This document shows positions 25,501 to 38,200 of a DNA stretch of 64,000 nt, piece by piece. Origin of the DNA: Antennarius striatus (taxonomy: Eukaryota; Chordata; Actinopteri; Lophiiformes; Antennariidae). A program made the translations under genes and the position numbers. The DNA is taken from assembly GCF_040054535.1 (NCBI RefSeq), contig NC_090796.1, positions 8,430,501-8,494,500 on the forward strand. Direction: 5' to 3'. A model generated the notes under the pieces. It was not told the DNA's origin. It saw nothing but the letters and a program-made list of their open reading frames with translations, and did not search any database. The stretch's first letter is position 1. Each line of letters begins with the position of its first letter.

Positions 25501-28500
25501 TGTTGAAAATATCTTTGATTTAATTCCAAATTTAGATGGAGTCACCCGAAATGCACCAACTGAGAGGAAAAAAAAGAGTGAGTGTGCATGTTAATGCCCT
25601 CCCTGGTGTTTGAGCAAGCAGTAAGTAAACTGTAATAAAATTAAAACTATTGTGCAAATGAGACAAAATGGACCTTTTTTTAGGAAATAAAGTGGATCAC
25701 ACTAATGATCTTACTTAATGATTGTCTCTTTTCAAACCCCCTCCCTACATATTGACAATCAAATCTAACCGTCTGATCATGCAAAACACTCACGCATATT
25801 CAAACTACCGTAATTGAAATTAAATCAGTACAAACTGTTTGCAATTCTGGTGGGGTTTTTTCATCCATTGTTCAAAGACAAGAGATCTGGTCCTAGCTCT
25901 TCTCTCCCTGCTATCAGTTCCTGAGAACCAGTGATTTAAATGAGAAAGTTTTGTTCAGACGTTTGACATTTTGAACAGTTCCTCTGCTATCTTGTAATAC
26001 ACACAGCTTTCACACTGAAAACTGGAAAGAGACCACATGCAGCCCTGTGTTCTTGCCTCATCGCTCCTTGTCTGAGAAAAAAACCCCATAGAAACAGCGT
26101 CCCTTATTCATTTCTCAAGATTAAACTTGCTTCTTGATCGTATCATAAGCTTGGAGATAGTTATATAAGAGACTATGAATATTGTAGTCATGCTGAGTGT
26201 GCCTACTGTATAGCCTTCAGCAAGTCAACACAACATTTGATCATGATCCAGGCTGGTCTGCGGTCCAGGTTTGGTGATTAAACATTGAAGCTGGACAGAC
26301 AGACAGACTGGAAGAACATTTCCTCTGACCGCCCACCCTGCATGGGCCCACAGAATCTATCAGAGCGAACAGAGAAGAAATGCTTGTTTATTGGCAGTTC
26401 TTGCAGTCAGCTCTACGGGCTGAATGTGCAGCACTCAAGCATGGATCTTAATCACATTACTCAGCTCCCACCAAAGACAAAGCACACTCCACCCAATGGC
26501 ACAGGATGCTTTCCACTCATTTCCTTTGCAGGACTGGATTAAGTGTCCTGAAAAGTAAGGAGTGGTTGGGAGATGGTGCGCTCTGCAGCTGCACCGATGC
26601 TGGAAAAAAAAAGAACCAGAAACTGCAATGCATCGCCCCTGAAGTGAGGGGATGAAGTTCTGTGGTCTCAGGGAGGAGATTGTTAGTGAATGTTTAGGGA
26701 GATGGGTGGGAGGGGGATCTGGTGCATCATTCAAACAGTGACCCTCTGTCAAAGGCCCCTTGTGTTCCTACCTCTGAGAGGCAGCAGCTGTGAGCCTCCA
26801 CACAACTCAGCACTAAAGCACAGCCACAGTCACATGCTGCCCCTGTTCCACTTCTCTCCTGTCAGGCTCATAAAAAGCAGGTAATAACCATATCCTCCAC
26901 AAAATGAGGATTTAGCTTAAGCCAGATTTTAATGTTTTGTTAAGACGGACCCATTTATTTTTAATCGTCTGTAAAGTCTTTTAAAAACAGATTTCTGGTC
27001 TGATCACTCTCACTGGGGTAGTTGAGGTAAGTCTTAATAATAGTAGTCTCAATATTCAACTGTAATGAAAACTCTAAGTCACATTGTCATTGTCACAATG
27101 GAAATACAAGCTTTTTATCCTTCAGCATCAACCTGCTTTCCATCCTCTAACTTTCTTCAAAAAAAAAAAATTGTAAATCTCGGTCCATTTAGCAATTACT
27201 CAAACAGAGCTGAGTGCATTGGCAGCATAAACCTCTTAAAAATCAGGTTGGTACCAGAAAAAAGTTCAAATATCCTGTTTTCCGTACTAATAAGCACAGA
27301 GACAGTCTGGAACCTGTTGTGGCTGACTCCCCCTGTCACACTAATCTGCAGACGCAGTTGCCCTTTTATTCTACAAACACTTGGACGAGGATGAGAAATT
27401 AAATGAACCCTGTGACACCAGCAACTGTGTCCCTTGTCGACTGTGTCCCTTGTCAAGACTGTCTCTGTACTCTGCATTGTTTTATTGTCCATCGAGATGC
27501 TGGCCTCTGAGCTCTGAAAGTTTCACTTGTGAATTCATGTCTTAATGTGGACTGTACGTTTTTTAATGTGTGCTCTAGATACATTTTTCTCAAAGACAAG
27601 CCTTAAGTTATCTTAAATTAATCTAGCAAGGCTCTATGGACATTACTCTTAAGCTACACGCACCAATAAAGCCTCAGTCAGTCCTGCAAAATGGATGATT
27701 TTCAAGAATCATGTGTGACACCAACAGCAAAGAAAGTCAATTAAAAAAAAGACTTATAAATTGTAATTATATGTTTCTCTTTCATGTCGCTTTACTGTGA
27801 ATGATTTGCATATATACATGTATCTAATCCAGTCTACCACCACGTATTGAATTTAATTAAATCTAATTTGGAAAAATGTGTGATATACATGTGTTTACAT
27901 AGCCCTGAAAAAAGGAGCCTGACTTACACCACATGAAGGCAAAAAAAAAAAAAATGGAATGGAGTGGCTTTGAACATGACCTTAGAATATATATATATAT
28001 CACTTAAGCATTGCTGTTGTTAGCATTTAGCTCAGAAAATACTGAAATTTGGTAAATACAATCGTCACCTCACAAAAAATGATTCAAAGCCAAGGTCGGT
28101 TAAGATGTTGTTCTTGGAGAAAGTCTTGCATCAAAAATTCACATATGTTAAAATGGATATTTTCCAATGAGGCGGGAAAAAGTGGATTACATGCACAGCA
28201 TAGCTGTACAGGGGTGTTGGCACGACTGTAGATTCTATTCACGTATTTTTTCTACAAACACCAACTTCGGTAACATTCATCACTGATTCAGATGGGCACA
28301 TTACATCTGTGTTACTTTCACGTCTGTCTTATTATGTACAGTAATTGTGCTTTCAGTGAGCTGTTGGTTTTCCTAAAGCACACGGTGTGAGTGATACAGC
28401 TGCAACGAACTGTGACAAGATATTGATTAACCCATAATGAATTCATGGAAATGATGTTCAAGCATGAACAAAGACACACTCAAAGGAGATCATCTGTTGA

Positions 28501-30816
28501 ACAAATGAAATGATGAACTTTAATCTGTAACAAAGATACTTCAGTACACATGGGCATCCATCTGGACCATGAGGTAGATATACCAGACAGCAGCTTCACA
28601 TACACAGTAATTCCCTTTTTTACTATGGGCTCCCTCGTCTCCTGTCGTGTTCTCCAGAAAATGTAAAACAAGACTAATGAAATAAAGGGATTGCCTCGAT
28701 CTATCTCTGTCCATCACTAATGGACTAGCTGCTTGGAGAGGGAATCATTATGGGTGAAGACTGATCTTCGTCCGATTTACAGTCAAAATAGCATCTGGGT
28801 CAAGAGGAAAACAAGTGAAATCCAATGCGACTGATGTGACTTCTTTAACTGTCTACCTGTAAATGAAACCAGCACCCGCATTGAAACACATGTTATAAAT
28901 GCACTAAATGAAATGGATTGTTGTTGCTGTTGCTCTCTTTGCTGTCTCCGTGAATGCATATCAATCTATCAGTCCATCTAAAGCTAAATGGGCTTCTTTG
29001 TAATGACCAGTTATATTCAGGACACTCTGTTCTCAACTCAGGCATAAAAACCAAATCACTGCGCAGGACATCAGAGCCCGTGAGCTGGTGGGTTTACTGC
29101 CTCCTTCAACTGAGGAAACCTCCTGCTGTGCTGTGATAGGTGAACCAGTGGCTGAGATCACGGACACTCGCTTTGACAAATCACTTGCTCTTAGCTTTTC
29201 CAGGCTGCCTGTACAGATACCCGCTGGGACAGAGTGTGGACCTTTCCCTGATTTGGCTAGCCTCTACCTCTGCCTCCATCCATCATGATCATCTTTACAG
29301 TATGTCACGTTTCTTATGATGGAACATTGGCTTCTATTGGCCCCCTGCTGGAATCAGCTAAGACACATAAAGGGATCCGGGTTGTGTTAAAAAAAAAACT
29401 GCAGAAAAACCAAGTGTTGGACGCAATGAATGAAAAAGACAACTAAAAACACATGCTTTACATAAATCAACATTGAAATAATTACTAAGATATAAAATTG
29501 AGAAAATAGTAAGAAAATACATAAATACACATAATGCATGTTTCATGTTATGATCACATCAGCAAATATTTACATGTGTACAGTGTACTTGACTGCTGAG
29601 GGTAATCTGTCATTAAGAAGCTGTTTTCTCAGTAACACGATGACATGTCATTCATTGTGTTTTCTACATTTCCACTCAGTGGGATCAGACATTTAAAAAA
29701 AGACTAGAAATGATTGCTGTCTTCTTTATATCATCTATTCTGAGCTACCTCTTAGTTTGATTTTCTTTTAAATCTGCTGAGACTTGCTTGCTAATGCTTT
29801 TAGCTCTCATGACATTTTGTTTTGAGGGCTTCAGCAGCGTGAATGCGCCAAATAATGGACTTAGTCATTGTCAAGGTTTCCTGTTCCCGATCTCATGTGT
29901 CATGAGATCATGCTCCTCAGGATTATTTACATGTTGTTAAATGGGCAGTACTTTCTATTTTCTTTCCTTGTCATAGAGGAGGATTATAATTCTAGCCAGA
30001 CAGCATAATGTCACATTTTTCATGAAATAATACACATACCTGCTCCAGGTACTGCAACAATAACTGAGTACTTAATATGGCACAAACTACTTCTTTAAAG
30101 TAGCTGTCTCAGACATTATTGATGCTTGTAATGCCCAATACTTTTGTGACAAGGCAAATCTATGTGTAACGGCTGCTCTTCTCTGTGAGAGTCCATTACC
30201 AGCTGGGGGGCACTGCTTTTAAAGGGTTTGCTCTATCAAGTCAGCTGCTCATTTAAATGCATTAGATGGCATTAACGATGAGATATCACCTGTTTGCCCT
30301 GGACAAAGTATTAAAGGGCCATTAAAGTGAGGCACACTGGGGGACCTTGTAAGCATCTATGGCACAAAAGCACAGTGGGAGTTAAATAGGTGCGAGTATC
30401 AGGAGTAATGTGGCTGAAAATGAACCCGCAGCTCAACTAAGGTCAGTAATAATAATTAATTCTATGCTGATGCAAAAAAACAACAACAAAAAACTGTTGC
30501 TGTTAACAATAATTCTTGTTTATGAAGCAACTGTATTATTCACGTATTAATAGTGTTGTGTGAGTGGATCAAAGGTCAGACAATATAAATATCCTGACAA
30601 AGCTAATGGGTCCAACCTCTTCAAATAAAAATAAAAAATCAATTGCACATTAGACAAAAATAAATACCGACTAAAAAGGCTTTTAATGATCCATTAAATC
30701 ACATCAAGAAACAACACTCTCCTGTTCTGAGCCCCCCTTTCAGGCACTTCAGGGTGATTCCAAGTGTTACTCGCTCACCTGCTGGCGACCTGTCTCTCTC
30801 CTCCATGGTCCTGCAT
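22550..30816 (-). CDS. sbk1: Serine/threonine-protein kinase SBK1 (SH3-binding domain kinase 1), 4 coding exons
   Basis: A cytoplasmic protein kinase of the SBK/NRBP-like group. In mammals SBK1 is mostly expressed in brain; its substrates are poorly known. Exons in gene order: 30779-30816 (inferred), 24619-24848, 23841-24043, 22550-23377, together 432 codons against about 424 in human. Visible motifs: glycine loop GKGTYGKV (residues 74-81), ATP lysine in MALKFV (K96), HRD loop VHRDVKPEN (186-188), DFG (208-210) and YTAPE (to 232). A basic, Ser/Pro-rich tail ends ATAIEICV, like human SBK1 as remembered, which separates it from SBK2/SBK3. Intron 2 has a GC donor (AAG|GCAAGT). Exon 1 supplies ATG CAG GAC CAT... 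in frame, with an upstream in-frame TAG. A later ATG at 24772 (MGYCGR) in good Kozak context could instead start a 394-residue form. Confidence 0.92.
24849..30778 (-). other. sbk1 intron 1 (inferred)
   Basis: About 5.9 kb between the inferred first exon (donor CAG|GTGAGC) and exon 2 (acceptor CTGCCCCACAG). No other gene is recognised inside. A CTCF-like core (GCCCCCTGCTGG, 29340-29351) lies within it, and 30090-30420 looks non-repetitive and possibly regulatory. Short frames here lack domains. Confidence 0.55.
29340..29351 (-). promoter_or_regulatory. CTCF-like motif core
   Basis: The reverse complement CCAGCAGGGGGC matches the first twelve positions of the CTCF consensus CCASYAGRKGGCRSY. 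The last positions do not match well. It is inside sbk1 intron 1. Confidence 0.35.
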
Positions 30817-31560
30817 CCGCTCGGCGAGCAGCGCTGCTGCGCTCTGATGTGATGCTCTCTAACCGGTTATCTCGTTTGGAAGAAAGTTATTGGTGCCAAG
30901 AAAACCTCGCAGGTCCCTTGAAAACCTCACAAGCACTCGGAGTCGCTGCTGATAAATCTTGGATGAGGTGCGTGGTTGCGTTTTGCCCTCTGCCTTCCCC
31001 GCTTTGTTTCTGGAGATGCTCCTCAGTTTGTGACTTTAATTGGAGGCTGATTCAGTCGCAGCTTCATCAGATGCGGGATGCCGAGAAGAGGACGCGGGCT
31101 GGGATCCGTCTTCTGTGCGCGCACCATCTCAACCTGCCAGGCAGCGGGAGGAGGCTGTGTGTTTATCTTTTCGCTCCTCCGCTGGTCCGTATGACCCAGT
31201 TCAGAACCACACACACACACACACACACCGATCCAACCCCATTCATTCACATCCACACACAGGAGCGCAACAAAATCTCTGCGTTCTGCTGCGCGTATGG
31301 ATCAGGATGTTCCCACTCTGTCCAAACTCAGCATCCTGCTCTCCCTGTCAGCCCGTCAGTCTGTTCTGTCCGTCCAGTGGGACTTTGGGTTGAGGGGTAG
31401 GATTAGATGGGTCTCTGATGTTCCTTTACTTGTGTTGCCAGCCAGCTCCCTCATTGTTCACCGTCTCCACCCTCTGGCACACTGCGCGCTCACGTGTCTC
31501 GGGTCCTAGCGCCTGGATGCTCTCCATCCAAACGCACAACCTCAATGTACCCACGAGGAT
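30817..31560 (-). promoter_or_regulatory. Likely sbk1 promoter and 5' untranslated region
   Basis: This stretch is richer in G, C and CpG than its surroundings and lies just upstream of the inferred sbk1 start on the minus strand, so it is the best candidate for the promoter and first-exon leader. Plus-strand open frames over it have no recognisable domain and are explained by the GC-rich composition. It holds a short (CA)n run near 31207-31228. The transcription start was not located. Confidence 0.45.
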
Positions 31561-32310
31561 TTTTTATTTATTTTAAATTTACGACATTGAAGGAAGAAGT
31601 GGCTCCAGTCTTACATAATTCATCATCTTAAGGCCTAAAGTAGTTCAAGCAGTAACTCTGCCAGCTGTCATTTTTAAGTAACAGCGAGACAAGCCTTACA
31701 ATTAATTCACTGGCGGGGAGCTCCCTCTTTTATTGTCCATGTCTAGGATCTGCCCTGATGCGCATTTGATGACATATTTGGCATTCTGAACAGAGAAGAC
31801 AGATAGAACAGCATATCCTTATTTCATCATTATCAAACAATAACAGATGTTGTCAGGTGTGTCAGTGGCAAAAAAGGTTATGAACAGTTAATGATAAACT
31901 TCTCTGGAGTGGTAGAGGAACAATCCATGGGAACAATCCATGATTTGGATCCAAATCATTTAAAGGGATTATTTACCGTTATGATAAATCCATTATGATA
32001 TAGACAATTACAAGATTTTAATGGATGAAATTCCATTTTGATGTTGCAATAACCAACTACATCAAAACTGAATTTGGATGCAAGCAAAAGAAAATCTTCG
32101 GTTCCAAGATATTTAAATAAGTATATCCATGGAAAATTCACAACTGCGAGATAACAAATTATAATGACTTTGCCAGAAAATCAAGTTGTAGCTGAAACAT
32201 TGATTTTATTATATGTCCAGATTTAACGCATCTTCATAAGTTACTGAGCTCAACTGAGAAGAAAGTCACCGTAGATTAAATAATGTTTCCCTTTAAAAGA
32301 TACCAAATTA
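31561..32310. other. Intergenic spacer between divergent sbk1 and rdh13
   Basis: AT-rich, no gene recognised. It contains a 13-base tandem (GGAACAATCCATG twice, from about 31917) that runs into the exact palindrome ATGATTTGGATCCAAATCAT (31940-31959). Confidence 0.55.
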
Positions 32311-32311
32311 A

Positions 32312-32470
32312 TAAAGTCAACTTTATTGTGAAATGTACCATATGTGCACGACATACAGCACAGATGTAATTTCAGTCCTCTCTGACCCACAGGCAGTAAA
32401 AAAACACGAAAGAACTGCTCTAGCAGGAGAGAGATGAGCCGCTACAGTCCCTGTTATAGAAGCTAAGTGA
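32312..32470 (-). mobile_element. L2/Rex-like LINE 3' tail fragment
   Basis: On the minus strand the text reads like '...CTGTATGTCGTGCACATATG...CACAATAAAGTTGACTTTA'. This resembles the 3' tail of common fish L2/Rex-type LINE copies, which end near '...gtgcatatgt...caataaagtt'. It is a short remnant without coding sequence. Confidence 0.45.
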
Positions 32471-32924
32471 TGGAAGATCAAACTGGATATGAGTATTGTT
32501 GGGGGGTGGGAGGCTTTTTTCACGCAAGATACTGCCGCTGTCTTTGTGCTTCTGCTCGACAGGTGGGGAACAATTATGGAAGAGGAAATCGAAAGGCCTG
32601 AAAATCCCTTTAGCAACTATAAAGCACAATTTGGACTGGAAATTCTATCTGGCTTATCCGCTACTCTCTCTCGCTGTTCTTTGCCCTGTCTCTATCCCAA
32701 GTGTATTTCCTTTCCCGTCCAACCGGTCAAGGCGGATGACCGCCCTTCAGAAACTGTTAATGACACTGATGTGATGTCAGATTATAGATTTTCATGGTCA
32801 GTGAGTCATAGTATAAAATATCATGGCTTTAAGTTAGTAATGGAGAAACATAAGTGGTGCTAATGAGGTTCGCACTTCTGCTGGAAGTGAAGAACTTGAT
32901 GTTGTGATTCAAGGATAATTACCT

Positions 32925-33740
32925 CATCCTTAGTGCCCGGAAGACTAGGGAGATGGTTGTCATTTCTGTAGGACTCTAACTGCTGCTGCTCCTCTCTAAA
33001 TCAACGGAGAAGCAGGAGAGATGGTCTCTGTTAGATACCATGGAGTCCACCTGTCCAACTCAATCACCTGGTGCACCGAAACTATAGCAGTCCTATCCAC
33101 CAGCACCTGCACGCCCTTCAGAAGCTGAAAAGGGCAGGTCCTGAGGGCATTTTACAGCTGTGAGGTGGAGAGAGCGTCCAGACTTCATGCTTCACAGTTT
33201 GATATACTGGCTGCATTGAGACAGGGCAGGACGTGTTGCAGAGGGTGTAAAGTCTGCAATAAAGACCACTGGATGCACCTTATTATCCATCAAGAACATC
33301 TACGCCATTACATGCAGGAGCTATCTGCTTCAAGTGACACCACTGCAAACAGACATTTCGATCACCTGTCCCCTGGAGGGAGGCTGCACTGCATCTCGGC
33401 TACAACATCCAGATTTAAAAAAGTAACCTCTACACAGATGCATTCAGACTGCTGAACTGCTCGGATTGCAAGCACGGTGCACCTTGAAAGGGCCTGATTC
33501 TCCCACACCATAATACTGTTATTGATCAACTACACTGCTGTCGCTACACTAATAACTATTTGGCTTTAGCAGAGCTAAATATCAACGTTTCCATATCTTT
33601 TCTCTGTCTTTTCTACTTTTGTTTTCTGTTGTCCTTGTCTGTCTAACTTGGTTTTATTATGTTCTATTTTATTCTATTCTGTTACACTTTTATATTTGTC
33701 TAACCACGATCTTTGTTTTAATTTATTTGCACACTCAGGA
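32925..33740 (+). mobile_element. Degenerate LINE reverse-transcriptase C-terminal fragment
   Basis: Pieces in shifting frames resemble the end of an L2/Rex1/CR1-like reverse transcriptase: 'HALQKLKRAGPEGIL', 'SVQTSCFTV' with 'VLQRV', 'VKSAIKTTG', and finally 'SPGGRLHCISATTSRFKK' up to a stop at about 33455. The order matches the family pattern (KKAQQRL...LKRAG, ESVLTSCITVWYG, LQRVVKSA, LPSGRRYRSI). Several frameshifts and stops show it is a pseudogene. The T-rich stretch to about 33740 may be its 3' untranslated part. Confidence 0.65.
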
Positions 33741-35111
33741 TCAATGTTTTGTTCAAATCTTGCAAGGCGTCTGAAAAGTGAGTCTGAATCTAATTCTGTC
33801 TTAAATCTGTGTCAGTCCCATTTCATCATAACATCTTTAAAATTAAAAACAAAATGCTGCATTTCTTTCCTGCATATACTATGTCAACGTTTTAGTTTTC
33901 CTACATTTACAGTGAAGGTATATGGGCCATGCTCATACCCAGGCTGAGACTGTAAGAATATGAAAGTTAAGCTGTTTTCAAGAAGTTGGGAATGAAGATG
34001 AAAGGCTGGAGGAAGGTGAGAACAGAGGAATATGATCTTCTTTCTTCCTGAGACAAGTATTTTGACCTGGGGCATTTTTCATCCTTGTTCAGTAGCAGAA
34101 GAGTAGGTATTGAATTGTTACTTTTTATGTACCTCGTTGAAACATTCAGGTGAAATTAAGGCAAACAGCCTTCAAGGTGATCTTGAGAAGAGAGCTGACA
34201 GAAATCACAGAGAGGGTGAAGAACTGTGGGGTGAGAACAGATAGTGCCAAGGGCCGAACACACTTGGGGGGCACACACCTCTAAACCATGGACAAATAGA
34301 GCAGGGCTGCTCCTCCCTCCCCAGCTCCTACTCACTCAGGTTTTAGTCGCAGATGCACGTCCTAGATTTTACTTTTTTGTGTGTCATCTGAAGTTTTCCA
34401 AATGTTAAAGCAAAGGGGGTGGCCTTGTTTTTTTCACTTCATACAGAGTTTCCCTGCATACTTTGTGTCCAAGCTGCTCCATAAACTACGTGCAATCTTA
34501 GAGGAGGCATATTTTCATTGGGACTGAAGCTGAGGGGTAAAGTGCCATCTTGCAAATGCACATGTGATTAGACTTTAAGCTATGTTTGTTTATGTATTGT
34601 TGTGGCAAATATTTACCACAGGAAAAAAATGAGGGGAAAATGCATACATTACCAATTTTCTGAGTCCAACAGGAAGAAATAGCAAAAAAGTGCAGTTTTT
34701 CAGTTTTGTATATGCAAAATAAAAATGTTGTTCATACACAACTATGAAAACATATTTATAATGTCTGCTTTCTGCAGAAAATAAATTATTCGCTTATTTC
34801 TAATGAAGCTAGTAACATTTGCTCTGAACATATCATTAAAAAAAATCAAATTCACACCAACCTTGAAACAAATAATCCTCTCTACTGATTCCAAGTCCTT
34901 CATTGAAAATTTGAAATATTTTTTATATATTTTTTAATATTTTCTATATTATGATACAATAGATATGACAATTGGGGGTGCTGTATTTCTAATCTGCATC
35001 TCAATATTTCTTTGCCTCCAGAAATAAAAAATATTCAGCTTCTGTTTTCATATTTCGTACTCAAGTTATGGAAATTGCTGTCTACTGCTTGAAAAGTCAG
35101 TTTCATTCTGG
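33741..35111. other. Intergenic upstream of rdh13
   Basis: AT-rich, no gene or confident repeat recognised. Confidence 0.5.
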
Positions 35112-35131
35112 ACTACATTTCCCACAATGCC
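35112..35131 (+). promoter_or_regulatory. ZNF143/THAP11-type promoter motif (rdh13)
   Basis: ACTACATTTCCCACAATGCC matches the long ZNF143 (SBS) consensus ACTACAnnTCCCAnnATGC. It lies about 140 bases before the rdh13 start codon, a usual position for this promoter motif. It suggests housekeeping-type, TATA-less transcription. Confidence 0.75.
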
Positions 35132-35271
35132 GTTCACTTTTTGCCCCTTGTGATTGGTTAGTAAAATTTGATGACGTTTTATTCGTGCGCGCATAACCTT
35201 GTGTATCATAAGAGTTTCAAGTCGGATGTGAACCTATTCAAACATTTCTGATTCGGTATTAATTGGGAGGC

Positions 35272-38200
35272 ATGAGTAAATATATTTTACCTCTGTCTGT
35301 GTTTGGAACAGTTGTTGGAGGCGCTGTTTTACTGAAGTGAGTAACTCTACAATTAAACACAAGTCCCTTTAATCATGATATAGCTGTAGATTATACCCTG
35401 GATAGGCAATTAATCTTACATTTAAAGGTTGGACACAGCATTTAAAAACCTAATGCGCAGAATAAATGTTCGCTATTCAACGAATTTCACTGTTTTTTAG
35501 TCCGTAAAAAGAGGAATTAGCTCTTGACTGTCCCAGGAGAATTTGTGCAATTCCTTAAAATGAATATAATTGTCAGAAATGAGTCACCGACTGAGTTCGA
35601 TTGGAGGCTCCTTGGTGCAGTGGTTAGCGCTGCCGCCTCAACACTGCATTTAAGAGTCGGTGCATTGAATTGAATAGACTTTCAAGGTGTTATTGGAATT
35701 TTTTCACTCTTTTTTTACAGTTTGGGACAAAAAATATTTAATCCATGCTATATGTTAATTTTATTGATGACATTTGGCATTTAACACAATTTAAGTACTT
35801 TAGTGGATATTAACATGTTATGTTCTGTGACGATTTGACAACTGATTGGTAACACAAAAACAATAAAACACATATCGCGCGACAAAGTAGACAAGTTCAA
35901 ATTTGCTTGCATGAAATTGAGTAATATTAGTATATGATATAACGGTAAATTAGATGATACCAAACTGTGCTGTAATTCTTGTCAGGAGCCACATGACAGG
36001 AGGACGTTGTCCCAGTCAGGCCACCATCAATGGGAAGACTGTCATTATTACAGGAGCCAACACAGGCATTGGGAAGGAGACCGCCCGAGAACTGGCTCGG
36101 AGAGGTGTGAGAGAATATCTCGTCACTCTGCGTTGCTGCAGTCCGAGTAGATGAAGTCTGAAACTAAAATTTCATTGTCAGTGTCTCATTTATTTGTCTT
36201 TCTCACATGACAAGGGGGACGGATCATTATGGGATGTCGGGACATGGCGAAGTGTGAGGCAGCAGCAAAGGAAATAAGAGGGAAGACCCTCAACCATCAA
36301 GTTTATGCACGTCATCTGGACCTGGCGTCCATGAAATCCATCCGAGAGTTTGCTGAGAAAGTAAAAAAAGGTCAGGAAATGCATCATGTGCAATTTCAGG
36401 TTATAAAATAACACAAATTGTTAGTTAAATTAGCATCTTCATTGTCTTGCAGAAGAGGAGCATGTGGATGTGCTGATAAATAATGCAGGGGTCATGAGAT
36501 GTCCAGCATGGAAAACAGAAGATGGATTTGAAATGCAGTTCGGAGTTAACCACTTAGGTATTTTGCTTGAATGAAAAAACGGACAAATACAATTCAAACT
36601 CTTGCCAAGCACTCTTACATTCTCATAAACTGTAGTTTATGCCATCACCACCTTATTATACATTTCTTTCTTTTTTCAGGCCACTTCTTGTTGACAAATC
36701 TTCTGTTGGATAAGTTGAAAGAGTCTGCCCCCAGCAGAGTGATCAACCTGGCCTCACTCATCCATCTTATCGGACAGATTGACTTTGATGACTTGAACTG
36801 GGAGAAGAAGAAGTTTGATACCAAGCAGGCGTACTGTCAGAGCAAGCTCGCCAATGTTCTGTTCACCAGAGAGCTAGCCAAGCGATTACAAGGCACGTCT
36901 ACTGGTTGTTTCATATGTGGGCATGTGTGGGAGGGAGTATGGCCTGTGCTCTGGTGTCTGATTGGCCATTTCTTATATATTTTAAGAATAATAATAAAAA
37001 TGCGTGTGTGTGTGTATAAATATATTACAGGCACAGGAGTGACAGTGAATGCTGTGCACCCAGGCGTTGTTGCCACGGAGCTCGGGAGGCATACAGGGCT
37101 CCACCAATCACAGTTCTCGAGTACTTTGCTCAGTAAGTATCCCACCTTCTTATTGGTTTCTGTATTTAGAGAAATCAAATGCCTATTTAATACATATGCA
37201 GCAATTAAAGCAAGCTCCATTTGAAAGAAGTGAGTGAAGTTTGGTTTTAAAATTTTTTCTATTTGCAAAATTTTTAGAACCTTATAATCATAACTAGCAT
37301 CACAAAACGGTTGGTTTTAAAGTCTCACAGGGGGATTTGATCAGAGGATCTGACCAAGTGGGAAAACTTGGTGTTTGGTGAGTTTTGAGGGACTTTCTTA
37401 TATCTTTTACTTCAGTGAGATCAAAAACAAAGTGGTTAAAAATGGTACTTAAGGATCTTCTGAGAAAAATGTAGTTAAAATATAAAAACAAACAAAGAGA
37501 TTGTCCTATGTTATGTGTATTTTATTATACATAATATGGGGGCGGCTGTGGCTCAGTGGTAGAGCGGGCGGTAGAGCGGGTCATCCAATGTACCTAAGAT
37601 CGGCGGTTCGATTTCCACTCCCGCCCAAAAACTCCCAGAGTGTGAGCTGACAGTGGGAGGCGTCAGCTCACCTCCAGAGTGCTGCTGAGGCGCCCTTGAG
37701 GAAGGCACCGCCCCCTTTAGAAGCTGCTCATTTGGGTGCACCATGAAGGAGCTTCCCAGCACTCTACCTCCCACTGCAGGTGTACAGGCCCCTTGTGTGT
37801 GTTTGTGTGTTCAGGGCCTTGTGTTAATGCAATACAAATCTAAATGTGCACCTGATTTGAACAGGAATAAATGTAATGCATGTTACTACACATTCCCTTT
37901 TGTTACAATGCACAGACAACAGATGAAAATCAGGTTCGTACAGTTTAAACAATCCTTTATCCTAAATCAACCCCTTACAGGTCCCTTTTTCTCCATGATG
38001 GTGAAGAGCCCAGAGCTGGGGGCCCAGCCCAGCATCTACCTGGCTGTGTCTGAAGAGATGGAGGGAGTAACGGGAAGGTACTATGATGTACTGATGGAAA
38101 AGGAGCCAGCGCCCCAGGCCCTGGATGAGGAGACAGCTCTCAGGCTGTGGGAGGTCAGCAGCAGGCTGGTGGGTCTGGAGAACGAGGGTCAGTTCGCCAA

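Noticed and set aside
30849-31400. 183-codon plus-strand open frame
   Set aside because: It overlies the GC-rich, probable sbk1 promoter and leader on the other strand, has no domain, and includes a CA repeat. Composition explains it.
33165-33455. 96-codon frame that could be called a gene
   Set aside because: Its end matches a LINE reverse-transcriptase pattern and the rest of that protein lies in other frames, so it is transposon debris.
37541-37626. Functional tRNA gene
   Set aside because: A and B boxes are present but the spacing is lengthened by an internal duplication, the body is SINE-like and no clean cloverleaf can be drawn.
37743-37980. Open frame upstream of the last rdh13 exon
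   Set aside because: It begins in the SINE and crosses the acceptor at 37980. Phase and human homology place the exon start at 37981.
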